From Longimicrobium sp. (GTDB taxonomy: Bacteria > Gemmatimonadota > Gemmatimonadetes > Longimicrobiales > Longimicrobiaceae), in NCBI GenBank assembly GCA_036389795.1, contig DASVWD010000239.1:1-43655 (forward strand): 43,655 bases of DNA. The letters run 5' to 3'. Below, piece after piece: positions 24,617-31,223 of this stretch. A program made the position numbers and the translations under genes. The first letter of the stretch is position 1. Each line of letters opens with the position of its first letter. Under the pieces are notes generated by a model that worked only from the letters and a program-made list of their open reading frames with translations, was not told the DNA's origin and did no database searches.

Positions 24617-25540
24617 GTGGAGACGTCCCTGCCGGTCGCGCGCGCGTCGCCGGAGGCGCGCGTGTGGGTGTGGGTCGACGCGGCGGCCGTGTGCAACCTG
24701 TCGTGCGCCCATTGCTACACGGCCTCGATGCAGGCGGCCGCGGTCATGGCGCTCGACACCTTCCGGCGGGTGGTGGGCCGGCTGGCCGGGAGCGGGCTCC
24801 GGGTGCAGCGCTTCCACCTCAACTGGCGGGGCGAGCCGCTGGCGAACCGGGCCCTGCCGGAGATGCTGCGCCACCTGGCCGAGGCGGCGCCGGAGTGGCC
24901 GGTGGAGTGGCACACCAACGGCACCCTGGTGACGCCGGAGCGCGCGGAGCGCCTGCTGGCCGCCCACCCCGCGCAGCGCGTCTACGTCTCGCTGGACGGG
25001 GGGAACCGCGCCAGCTTCGAGCGCAACCGCGGGGAGGGCGCCTGGCGGCGCGCGCTGGCCGGCGCGGAGGCCCTCCTGGCGGCCCGCCCGCGCGGCGCGG
25101 GGCCGGAGGTCGGCATCTACCAGCTCGACCTCGGCGTCCCGCCGGAAGAGTACGACCCGCGCTTCCTGGAGCTGGCGCGCGCGGCGGACGTCCACACCGT
25201 GGTGAAGCCGGTGCACACCGACGGCGGGCCGCTGGTGGGGCTCCGGCGGCTGCCGCGCGGCCCCTGTTTCTGGCTCGGCCACACACTGGCCGTGGACACC
25301 TCCGGGGGCGCGCACACCTGCCTCCTCTCGGGCGGGAGCGCGCTGGGCTCGCTGCTGGAGGAGCCCGTGGAGACGCTGCTCGGGCGGGCCCGGGCGCTCC
25401 GCCAGGCCGTCGTGGACGGGGGGCGGTCGCGGGTGCCGGGGTGCGCCGGGTGCTTCAAGGAAGAGGGCGCGCCCGCGGCGGAGGCTCCCTCCGCCGCCGG
25501 CGTCCCCGCCCGTCCCGCGCTGGCCGCGGCGGGCGCGTGA
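24617..25540 (+). CDS. Radical SAM enzyme with twitch/SPASM-type cysteines
   Basis: A 307-residue radical SAM protein. The [4Fe-4S]-SAM motif is CNLSCAHC (Cys26, Cys30, Cys33). Further barrel features are NWRGEPLAN (GEP in place of GGE), EWHTNGTLV and YVSLDGGNRASFERNRG. The C-terminal part carries Cys217, Cys235, Cys276 and Cys279 (GPCFWLGH, AHTCLLSGG, PGCAGCF), enough for one auxiliary cluster of the twitch type, as in BtrN-like dehydrogenases and some peptide modifiers. An Ala-rich tail follows. GTG 24617 starts 2 bases after the small protein stop, and the end overlaps the aminotransferase start as GTGA. Reaction and substrate are unknown; oxidation or epimerisation of a small molecule or of the small protein are both possible. 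Confidence 0.92.
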   Translation: METSLPVARASPEARVWVWVDAAAVCNLSCAHCYTASMQAAAVMALDTFRRVVGRLAGSGLRVQRFHLNWRGEPLANRALPEMLRHLAEAAPEWPVEWHTNGTLVTPERAERLLAAHPAQRVYVSLDGGNRASFERNRGEGAWRRALAGAEALLAARPRGAGPEVGIYQLDLGVPPEEYDPRFLELARAADVHTVVKPVHTDGGPLVGLRRLPRGPCFWLGHTLAVDTSGGAHTCLLSGGSALGSLLEEPVETLLGRARALRQAVVDGGRSRVPGCAGCFKEEGAPAAEAPSAAGVPARPALAAAGA

Positions 25541-26730
25541 CGGTGGACGGCCCTCCGCGGTTCACGCACGGGAGCGGCGTGCTGCTCTTTGACGCCGCGG
25601 GCAACACGTACCTCGACCTGCTGTGCGAGTGGGGGGTGGCGCCGCTGGGGTGGAACCCGCCCGAGGTGGTGCAGGCGGTGGCCCGCTCCCTGGCGGAGAA
25701 CAGCTTCGCGGCCCGGCACTGGGCCGGCGACCTGGGCGACCGGCTGGCCGCCGAGCTGCGCGCCGGGCTGGGGCACGAGGGGTACGCGGTCTTCCCCGCG
25801 CTCAGCGGCTCCGAGGCCGTCGACATGGCGCTGCGCATCGCCCGCAGGGCCACGGGGCGGCCCGGAGCGCTGTACCTGGGCGGCGCGTACCACGGGAGCA
25901 CGCTGGCCGCCCGGGCCGCGTGCGGCGTGCGGGGGTGGGTGACGGAGGAGGAGCGCGGCGGCTTCCCGAACGTCGAGATCCCGGTCGGGCCGGGCGGGGA
26001 GATCGACCTGGACCGGGTGGAGCGGGAAATTCGCGCCGGCCCCGGCCTCGGCTGCCTGATCCTGGAGCCGCTGCGGGCGAACGCGGGCTTCGTCGCGCTC
26101 GACCCGGCGCGGATGCGGGGGCTGCGGGCGCTCTGCCGGGAGCACGGCCTGCTCTTCATCGCGGACGAGATCACGGAGGCGCCGGCGCGCTGCGGGGTGT
26201 GGTGCGGGATGCACCACTTCGGCGAGCAGGCGGACGTCCTGCTCCTGGGGAAGTCGCTCTCGGCGGGCGTGTTCCCGATCGCGGCCGTGGCGGTCGCCCC
26301 CGAATTCGCCCGCTTCGCCGAGGCGCCGGGGTTCTTCTCCACCTTCGCGTGGACGCCTCCCGCCTGCGCGGGCGCGCTCGCCACGCTCGAGGTCATCTCG
26401 TCGCGCGACCTGGTGGAGAGGGCGCGGCGGCTACGGGCCCAGGTGGAGGACCAGCTGGAGGAGATCCGGCGGTTCCCGGGGGTGACGGCGGTCGCCGGGA
26501 TGGGGATGGGCTTCGGCATCGGCGTGCGCGAGGACGGCCGCAGTCCGCCGGTCCGGGTGGAGCTGGCCCGCCGGCTGCGCCTGCGCGGCGTCATCGTCGG
26601 GCCGAACCCCAACCTCCCGGGGCTGGTGCTGATGCCGCCGCTCACCATCGAGCTCGCGGAGCTGCGCAGGGGGCTGCAGGCGATCCTGGAGGTGATCGCG
26701 AGCGCGCCCGACGGCGGCGTGGTCGCCTAG
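25537..26730 (+). CDS. Class III PLP-dependent aminotransferase
   Basis: A 397-residue fold-type I aminotransferase of the acetylornithine/GABA/glutamate-semialdehyde branch. PLP-binding Lys239 lies in LLLGKSLSAGVFPIAAV and the pyridine-nitrogen Asp210 in IADEITEAPARCG; a phosphate-binding segment SGSEAVDMALR and YHGST are present. The usual DEVQTGxGRTG is altered to DEITEAPARCG, so the acceptor-side pocket differs from common members. It is the last gene of the cassette and overlaps the radical SAM gene by four bases. A transaminase after a radical SAM oxidase would fit conversion of an alcohol to a ketone and then to an amine, as in aminocyclitol pathways, but this is only an inference. Confidence 0.92.
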   Translation: MTVDGPPRFTHGSGVLLFDAAGNTYLDLLCEWGVAPLGWNPPEVVQAVARSLAENSFAARHWAGDLGDRLAAELRAGLGHEGYAVFPALSGSEAVDMALRIARRATGRPGALYLGGAYHGSTLAARAACGVRGWVTEEERGGFPNVEIPVGPGGEIDLDRVEREIRAGPGLGCLILEPLRANAGFVALDPARMRGLRALCREHGLLFIADEITEAPARCGVWCGMHHFGEQADVLLLGKSLSAGVFPIAAVAVAPEFARFAEAPGFFSTFAWTPPACAGALATLEVISSRDLVERARRLRAQVEDQLEEIRRFPGVTAVAGMGMGFGIGVREDGRSPPVRVELARRLRLRGVIVGPNPNLPGLVLMPPLTIELAELRRGLQAILEVIASAPDGGVVA

Positions 26731-26749
26731 ATCCGGGGAACTTCAGGCC

Positions 26750-26812
26750 TCACGCAGAGTCAGCAGAGTGAGCGGAGAACCCCTCCGCTGACTCTGCTGA
26801 CTCTGCGTGCTG
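26750..26812. repeat. Palindromic repeat family A, copy 3; likely two-way terminator
   Basis: A 27-bp stem with one mismatch: arms 26751-26777 and 26783-26809, loop of 5 bases. Arms begin CACGCAGAGTCAGCAGAGT. It lies between the convergent aminotransferase and outer-membrane genes and is followed by GTCTTTTT on the plus strand, so it could end transcription of the cassette. Confidence 0.85.
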
Positions 26813-26835
26813 AAAGTCTTTTTCCGGTCCCGGGA

Positions 26836-29388
26836 TCAGAACGGCATCCCGAGCGTCAGGTACAGGGTGCCCTTCTCGCCCTTCGCGTAGGCGACCGTCG
26901 CGGAGCGGCCGAGCGCCTCGAAGGAGAGGCCGCCGCCGAGCGCGGTGTGCCAGTCGCCGGGCGAGTCGCCGTCCACGTAGACGCGGCCCGCGTCGGCCAG
27001 GGCGAAGACGCCCACCAGCGGGCGCAGGACCAGCAGGTTCACCCGCGCCAGCCGCGCCCGCAGCTCGGCCTGCCCGAAGAGCGCCGCGTCGCCGCGGAAG
27101 CGCTGGTAGGGGAAGCCGCGCAGCGTCCCCGGCCCGCCCACGAACGCCGACTCCTGGAAGGGGAAGTCGCCCAGCGCCTGCACGCCTGCCGCGCGCAGCG
27201 CCAGCACCACCGGCCCCAGCGGCGCGTACCCGCGCGCGTCGGCGCTCAGCCGGCCGAACTCGCCGAAGTCGCTGGTGAAGCCGTTCGCCACCGCGCCCAG
27301 GAAGGCACCCCGGCGCGGGTAGACGTCGCTGTCGCGCAGGTCCACCGCCGCGCCCGCCTCGGCGCCCGCCTGCCAGAAGCTCTCGCCCCCCTCCGGCAGC
27401 GGCGAGAGCGGGTGCAGCGCGCCCAGCTCCTCGGGGTCGGTCCACTTCGCCACGGGGCCGGCGTACAGGTCCAGCCGCTCGGTGTCGCGGAAGAAGTACG
27501 CCACCTGCGCCCGCACCTGCGTCTGGTCGATCAGGAAGGCGTCGCGGTCGGGGTCCTCGGGGCTCTCGTTGCCGAAGCCGTGGAAGCGCACGTTCTCGAA
27601 CGTCGAGGCGCGCGCGTTCACCGCCACCCGCGAGGGGCGGTTGGTGTGGCGGAAGTCGGCCAGCAGCTCGGCGCCGTAGCCGCCCTCCTGCGGGGCCCAG
27701 AGCGCGCGCAGGGCGACCATGCTGGCGTACGGGGTGCGCCGGAAGCCGTAGCGCGTCCAGGTGGGGCCCACGCCCAGCACCAGCCCCGTGTGCAGCTGCC
27801 AGCCGGCCCACGGGGTGAAGAGCGAGCCGCCGCTCCCCCAGTCGCGCGGGGGCGGCGGGTTGCCGATCAGCGAGTCGGGCTCGGGCGGGCTCCACTCGCG
27901 GGTGTCGACCTTCGCCTCGCGCCCCGGCTCGAAGCGGTTGTCGCCACGGTCGTCGTGGAACACCGTGCGCCGCCCGCCGGCCGCCGCCGACTCGTCGCGC
28001 AGCTCGTCGTCGCCGCCGCCGCCGATCACGCGCACCAGCACGCCCTTCTCGCGCGAGGCTCCGCGCACCAGCGCCCGGTCGTCGCCGCCGTGCAGGAAGA
28101 CGCGCACCTCGCGCGTCTCCGCCGGCACGAAGCGGCGGCGGTAGTACGGCTCGCCCGGGCGGTCCTTCTCCGTGTGCACGACGACGTCGACGCTGCCGTC
28201 CTCCAGGCGGGTGATCTCGGCGCGCTCGGGCTCGTCGGTGCTGTGCAGGTCCACCTCGCGGGCCTGCAGGGCGTACAGCTCGGCGGCGGCCTGCGGGAGC
28301 TGGTCGCGGCGGCTCTTGAGCGCGGCGGCGAGCGCGGCGCCCTCCACCGCGTGGTACTCGGGCGGGAGCCGGCGCACGGCGGCGTCGATCACCTCGTCGG
28401 TGAGCCGGGCGCGCAGGAACGCGGCGGTGGAGTCCCACTTCTCGCGCGAGAGGCCGGAGAGGAGGCGGCGGTCCAGCTCGCTGGGGTGGCGGTGGTAGCG
28501 GAAGACCTGGTCGTAGCGCGGCCCGAAGCGCACGATGATCGGGGTGAACGAGCGCGCGATCCCGGGGATCAGCCCCCCGCTGCTGTTGAAGGCGTTGTCG
28601 CGGTCGCGGGGGATCGCCCGCCAGTACTTGAGCCCGCCGCGGTCGAAGCGCGCCCAGCGCCACTGGTCCCAGTGCCGGTCCCAGTCGCCGAAGAAGACGT
28701 CCATCAGCCGCGCGGTGAGGAACGCCTCGGCGTCGACGCGGTGCTCGGGGTCCTCCGCCAGCTTCTCGCGGAAGTCCTCGTTCCAGCTCTCGCCCGATCC
28801 CTCCACGTCTTCCGCGCCCGCGAAGCCGTCGATCGGGCGCTCCTCGACCTGCCCCAGCCTCCCGGCGAACTGGCGGAACTCCGTGCCCAGGAACGGGTGG
28901 TCGGGCATCACGTACAGCCGCGGCGTCGCGTGCAGCACGCCCACCGCGTCCAGCAGCGGCGGCACCACCAGCGCGGCGGCCGGGTTCTTGGCGCTCACCA
29001 GGTCCTGCGCCACGCGGTGCGGGATGGTGCCGCGCAGCTCGGGGCGCATGGAGGGGGTGACGTCCTTCTGGACCGAGCGGAAGACGTACTCGCGCCCGTT
29101 GCGCCCCTTCATCCGCACCGACTCGGTGGAGAGCCCGCCGCCCTCGCGCTCGACGGTGAGCCCCCCGGCGAAGGTGTCGGGGTTCAGCACCTCGACGCGC
29201 ACGGGCGTGGTCCACAGGTCGCGGTAGTTCTCGCCCAGGAAGAAGGTGCGCAGCCCACCGGCCTCGTACTGCCGCCCCGCCACCACGGTGCGCGTCTCCT
29301 GCGCCGCGGCGCCGGGCGCGAGGGCGGCCGCCAGGGCGAGCACAAGGCCGGCGACGCGCAGGGTCGAACGGCTCGGGGTCGCTTCCAC
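26836..29388 (-). CDS. Outer-membrane beta-barrel protein with CotH-like kinase motif
   Basis: An 850-residue exported protein. I chose GTG 29388, with GGAG ten bases upstream and a signal peptide ending near GAAAQ. The N-terminal half (about 40-400) shows FRSVQKD, VVPPLLDAVGVLHATPRLYVMPD, then FGDWDRHWDQWRW (234-245) and AIPRDRDNAF (258-267). These last two resemble the D-x-H-x-x-N and DxDxxF active-site motifs of CotH-type atypical kinases. The C-terminal part (about 530-850) is a BamA/TamA-like surface-antigen barrel with GFGNES, YPRRGAFLGA and RGFPYQRFRGDAALFGQAELR, and it ends in Phe as outer-membrane proteins do. The family is otherwise known with a metallophosphoesterase in front, absent here. 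Possible role: outer-membrane protein linked to phosphoryl transfer; unproven. Confidence 0.85.
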   Translation of the reverse strand: MEATPSRSTLRVAGLVLALAAALAPGAAAQETRTVVAGRQYEAGGLRTFFLGENYRDLWTTPVRVEVLNPDTFAGGLTVEREGGGLSTESVRMKGRNGREYVFRSVQKDVTPSMRPELRGTIPHRVAQDLVSAKNPAAALVVPPLLDAVGVLHATPRLYVMPDHPFLGTEFRQFAGRLGQVEERPIDGFAGAEDVEGSGESWNEDFREKLAEDPEHRVDAEAFLTARLMDVFFGDWDRHWDQWRWARFDRGGLKYWRAIPRDRDNAFNSSGGLIPGIARSFTPIIVRFGPRYDQVFRYHRHPSELDRRLLSGLSREKWDSTAAFLRARLTDEVIDAAVRRLPPEYHAVEGAALAAALKSRRDQLPQAAAELYALQAREVDLHSTDEPERAEITRLEDGSVDVVVHTEKDRPGEPYYRRRFVPAETREVRVFLHGGDDRALVRGASREKGVLVRVIGGGGDDELRDESAAAGGRRTVFHDDRGDNRFEPGREAKVDTREWSPPEPDSLIGNPPPPRDWGSGGSLFTPWAGWQLHTGLVLGVGPTWTRYGFRRTPYASMVALRALWAPQEGGYGAELLADFRHTNRPSRVAVNARASTFENVRFHGFGNESPEDPDRDAFLIDQTQVRAQVAYFFRDTERLDLYAGPVAKWTDPEELGALHPLSPLPEGGESFWQAGAEAGAAVDLRDSDVYPRRGAFLGAVANGFTSDFGEFGRLSADARGYAPLGPVVLALRAAGVQALGDFPFQESAFVGGPGTLRGFPYQRFRGDAALFGQAELRARLARVNLLVLRPLVGVFALADAGRVYVDGDSPGDWHTALGGGLSFEALGRSATVAYAKGEKGTLYLTLGMPF

Positions 29389-29818
29389 TCGTCGGTCTCC
29401 GTCGGAGGGTCGAGAAGGGCGGAGCGGGGACGGACACAAGGCAATCGCCCGTGCCTACGGAACAAACGTGCCGCGGCGGGCATCGTCACGTTCGCGCGGC
29501 CCCGGCGCCGCCGCGGGCAGCCCCCACCCTGGCGCCTGGCGCGCCTGTCCCTCCCCCGAATTTCAGGGAAGGGACCTTGGCACGGACCGGCGGCCCCCCG
29601 GAGACGGACCGGGCCAAGGAAGCGAGGGCTTTGGCTGGCCGGGTGGCCGGGAGAGCATGAGGTAAACACGGGGCGCGCTGGTCGGCTTACCGGTTTCCGC
29701 TGGACATGGCAGAGGCCGTGGATTACTCTGCTCTCCTGCCCCTCCCGCGTCGCCGGCCACGGATGGCGCGCCACCCGCGGCCGTTCGGCCGCCCCCAGGG
29801 TCAGAAACGGAGGCGAAC
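29389..29818. other. Divergent intergenic region
   Basis: Between the outer-membrane protein (minus) and the cysteine-repeat protein (plus). It contains a family B-like repeat (29518-29576). No gene is visible. Promoters must lie here for both genes; TGGACA (29701) with TACTCT 17 bases on is only a weak candidate for the plus-strand gene. Confidence 0.5.
29518..29576 (+). repeat. Family B-like repeat, copy 1 (CCCTGGCGCCTGGCGCGCCTG)
   Basis: CACCCTGGCGCCTGGCGCGC followed by a hairpin around CCGAATTTCA with GTCCCT/GGGAC arms. The second copy at 30539-30594 is nearly identical, with a perfect CCCCTCCCC/GGGGAGGG-type stem. The two flank the cysteine-repeat gene on either side in the same orientation. 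Confidence 0.75.
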
Positions 29819-30472
29819 ATGCGAGGCTTGCTGATCGGACTGCTGGTACTGGCCGGAGCGAGCATCCCGTCCGTCGCCCGCGCGCAGGCGACGATCGCCG
29901 AAAACATCAACCGCTACCATCCGGGCTGCCACGCCCGGGCGGACATGCGGGGAGGCGACTGCGTGGCGGCGGCCCACCGCTACTGCGAGGCCAACCACTC
30001 GAGGAACAGCTTCGGCTTTCCCATTCGGCGGGATGTGGAGAACATCCACATCGCGTGCGCCTTCCGCGCCTGGTACGGCGAAGTGGCCTACGGGCGGCTG
30101 CAGGAGCTCCATCCCGAGTGCGGGGGCCCTGCCGACGCCCAGACGCCGGCCTGCGTGGCCGCCGTGCGGCGGTACTGCGCGAACGAGAGGTCGTTGTCGG
30201 GCGGCCTGATCCAGGAGGTCGGACCCGGGAGTGCCGCGGTCGCCTGCTTTCGGGCGACTCGCCAGAGAGACGTGGAGTACCGGAGGCTCCTCGCGATCTC
30301 CGCCGCCTGCAACGGACCGGGCGCGGCGGGCTCGCTGAGCTGTGTCACGGCCAGCGCCGAGTGGTGCCGCTTGGGTAACCGAAGCGAGTTGGGCCTGCCC
30401 CAGGAGGTGGGCCGCGACTCGCTCGCGGTATCGTGCTTCCCCGCCAGGGTGCAGGTGATGCGGGTGCTCTGA
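29819..30472 (+). CDS. Secreted protein of three four-cysteine repeats
   Basis: A 217-residue exported protein, family not recognised. The signal peptide MRGLLIGLLVLAGASIPSVA is cleaved near RAQA. The mature chain is three tandem units of about 60 residues, each with four cysteines at strikingly constant spacing: 37-48-56-80, 101-112-120-143, 164-175-183-206 (gaps 11, 8 and 23-24). Each unit has CVxAxxxxC in the middle and, in units 2 and 3, QEVGxxSxAVxCF at the end. The even spacing implies two disulfides per unit. ATG 29819 is preceded by GGAGGCG. It has no obvious partner gene. The fold could be a helical disulfide module; function unknown. Confidence 0.85.
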   Translation: MRGLLIGLLVLAGASIPSVARAQATIAENINRYHPGCHARADMRGGDCVAAAHRYCEANHSRNSFGFPIRRDVENIHIACAFRAWYGEVAYGRLQELHPECGGPADAQTPACVAAVRRYCANERSLSGGLIQEVGPGSAAVACFRATRQRDVEYRRLLAISAACNGPGAAGSLSCVTASAEWCRLGNRSELGLPQEVGRDSLAVSCFPARVQVMRVL

Positions 30473-30538
30473 ACGGTGATGCGCCCCGACGCTCGAGCGT
30501 CCAGACGCACGAAGGGGCCCCCGGCGCGCGCCGGGTGA

Positions 30539-30594
30539 CAGCCCACCCTGGCGCCTGGCGCGCCTGCCCCTCCCCCGAACTTCAGGGGAGGGAA
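30539..30594 (+). repeat. Family B-like repeat, copy 2
   Basis: CAGCCCACCCTGGCGCCTGG, then CCCCTCCCC and its complement around CGAACTTCA. Close to the copy at 29518 and lying just after the cysteine-repeat gene, so it may act as its transcript end. Confidence 0.75.
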
Positions 30595-30649
30595 CTCGGA
30601 GCTTCGCGCGACGCAACCAGGCGCGGGAGCGAGATGGATTGCGCGGTTG

Positions 30650-30709
30650 AAGCCTCGCGGCGGTTTGCGAGGCTTTCCGTAGTTCCAGCGAGTGTGTTCA
30701 CGCACTCGC
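30650..30709 (+). repeat. Two-hairpin repeat family C, copy 6
   Basis: Hairpin A AAGCCTCGC (30650-30658)/GCGAGGCTT (30667-30675), linker TCCGTAGTTCCA, hairpin B GCGAGTG/CACTCGC (30688-30709). Confidence 0.75.
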
Positions 30710-30754
30710 GACGGCGGCGCTGCGCGACGAAGCCCGCGTTGATGAACGGAACAC

Positions 30755-30782
30755 TTGACGGCGGTGTTCCAAGTGTTAATAT
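30755..30782 (+). promoter_or_regulatory. Sigma-70 promoter of the blaI-M56 operon
   Basis: -35 TTGACG (30755-30760), 16-base spacer, -10 TAATAT (30777-30782). The -35 lies in an 8-bp inverted repeat AACACTTG (30750-30757)/CAAGTGTT (30770-30777), and the -10 lies in GTTAATATCTTAAC (30775-30788). The start of transcription would fall near 30789, right before the BlaI-type operator. Confidence 0.75.
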
Positions 30783-30791
30783 CTTAACAGA

Positions 30792-30807
30792 TGTCAAATT
30801 TTTGACG
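30792..30807. promoter_or_regulatory. BlaI-type operator 1, before blaI
   Basis: TGTCAA-ATTT-TTGACG, an inverted repeat with 11 of 12 symmetric arm positions, just downstream of the -10 box. The same dyad, perfect, stands before the serine hydrolase gene (32995-33010). Position suggests autorepression. Confidence 0.7.
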
Positions 30808-30833
30808 GACCGCCTTCCACCCGACGATTCTCC

Positions 30834-31223
30834 GTGAGCCACGAAGCCCCTGCCGCGCTGAGCCGGCGCGAGCGCCAGATCCTGGACGTGCTGTACCGCC
30901 TGGGCCGCGCGACGGCCGCGGAGGTGACGGCCGAGCTGGACGACGCGCCGACCTCCACCACCGTGCGCGGGCTGCTGCGCATCCTGGAGGAGAAGGGGCA
31001 CGTGCGGCACGAGCAGGACGGCCTTCGCTACGTCTACCTCCCGGCGGTGCCGCGCGAGGACGCGGGGGTGTCGGTGCTGTCGCACGTGCTGAAGACCTTC
31101 TTCGAGGGCTCGCCGGCGCGGGCGATGGCGGCGCTGCTGGGCTCGCGCGCCGACGGCCTCACCGGGGCCGAGCTGGAGCGGCTGGCGCGCATCGTGGAAG
31201 ACGCGCGCAGGGAGAGCGCATGA
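30834..31223 (+). CDS. BlaI/MecI-family transcriptional repressor
   Basis: A 129-residue winged-helix repressor. The N-terminal domain (about 8-80) shows LSRRERQILDVLYRLGRATAAEV and STTVRGLLRILEEKGHVRHEQDGLRYVYLP, the BlaI/MecI/CopY recognition helix and wing. The C-terminal helical part mediates dimerisation and in the family is cut by the partner M56 protease; a clear Asn-Phe cleavage site is not visible. The GTG start at 30834 follows an AT-rich promoter with operator-like dyads. Its stop overlaps the M56 gene (ATGA). The next gene after M56 is a class C-like serine hydrolase with a matching operator, so it is the likely target along with the operon itself. Confidence 0.93.
   Translation: MSHEAPAALSRRERQILDVLYRLGRATAAEVTAELDDAPTSTTVRGLLRILEEKGHVRHEQDGLRYVYLPAVPREDAGVSVLSHVLKTFFEGSPARAMAALLGSRADGLTGAELERLARIVEDARRESA

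Larger units (their letters stand above)
30473..30833. other. Intergenic region with repeats and the BlaI operon promoter
   Basis: Holds a family B-like repeat (30539-30594), a family C repeat (30650-30709), and then a markedly AT-rich promoter/operator block (30750-30807) for the BlaI-M56 operon. No gene is seen. Confidence 0.7.

Noticed and set aside
26947-30378. 1143-codon open frame opposite the outer-membrane protein gene
   Set aside because: A GC-driven antisense frame: repetitive His/Arg/Ala/Gly content and no recognisable motif, while the minus strand encodes a coherent signal peptide, kinase-like motifs and barrel.
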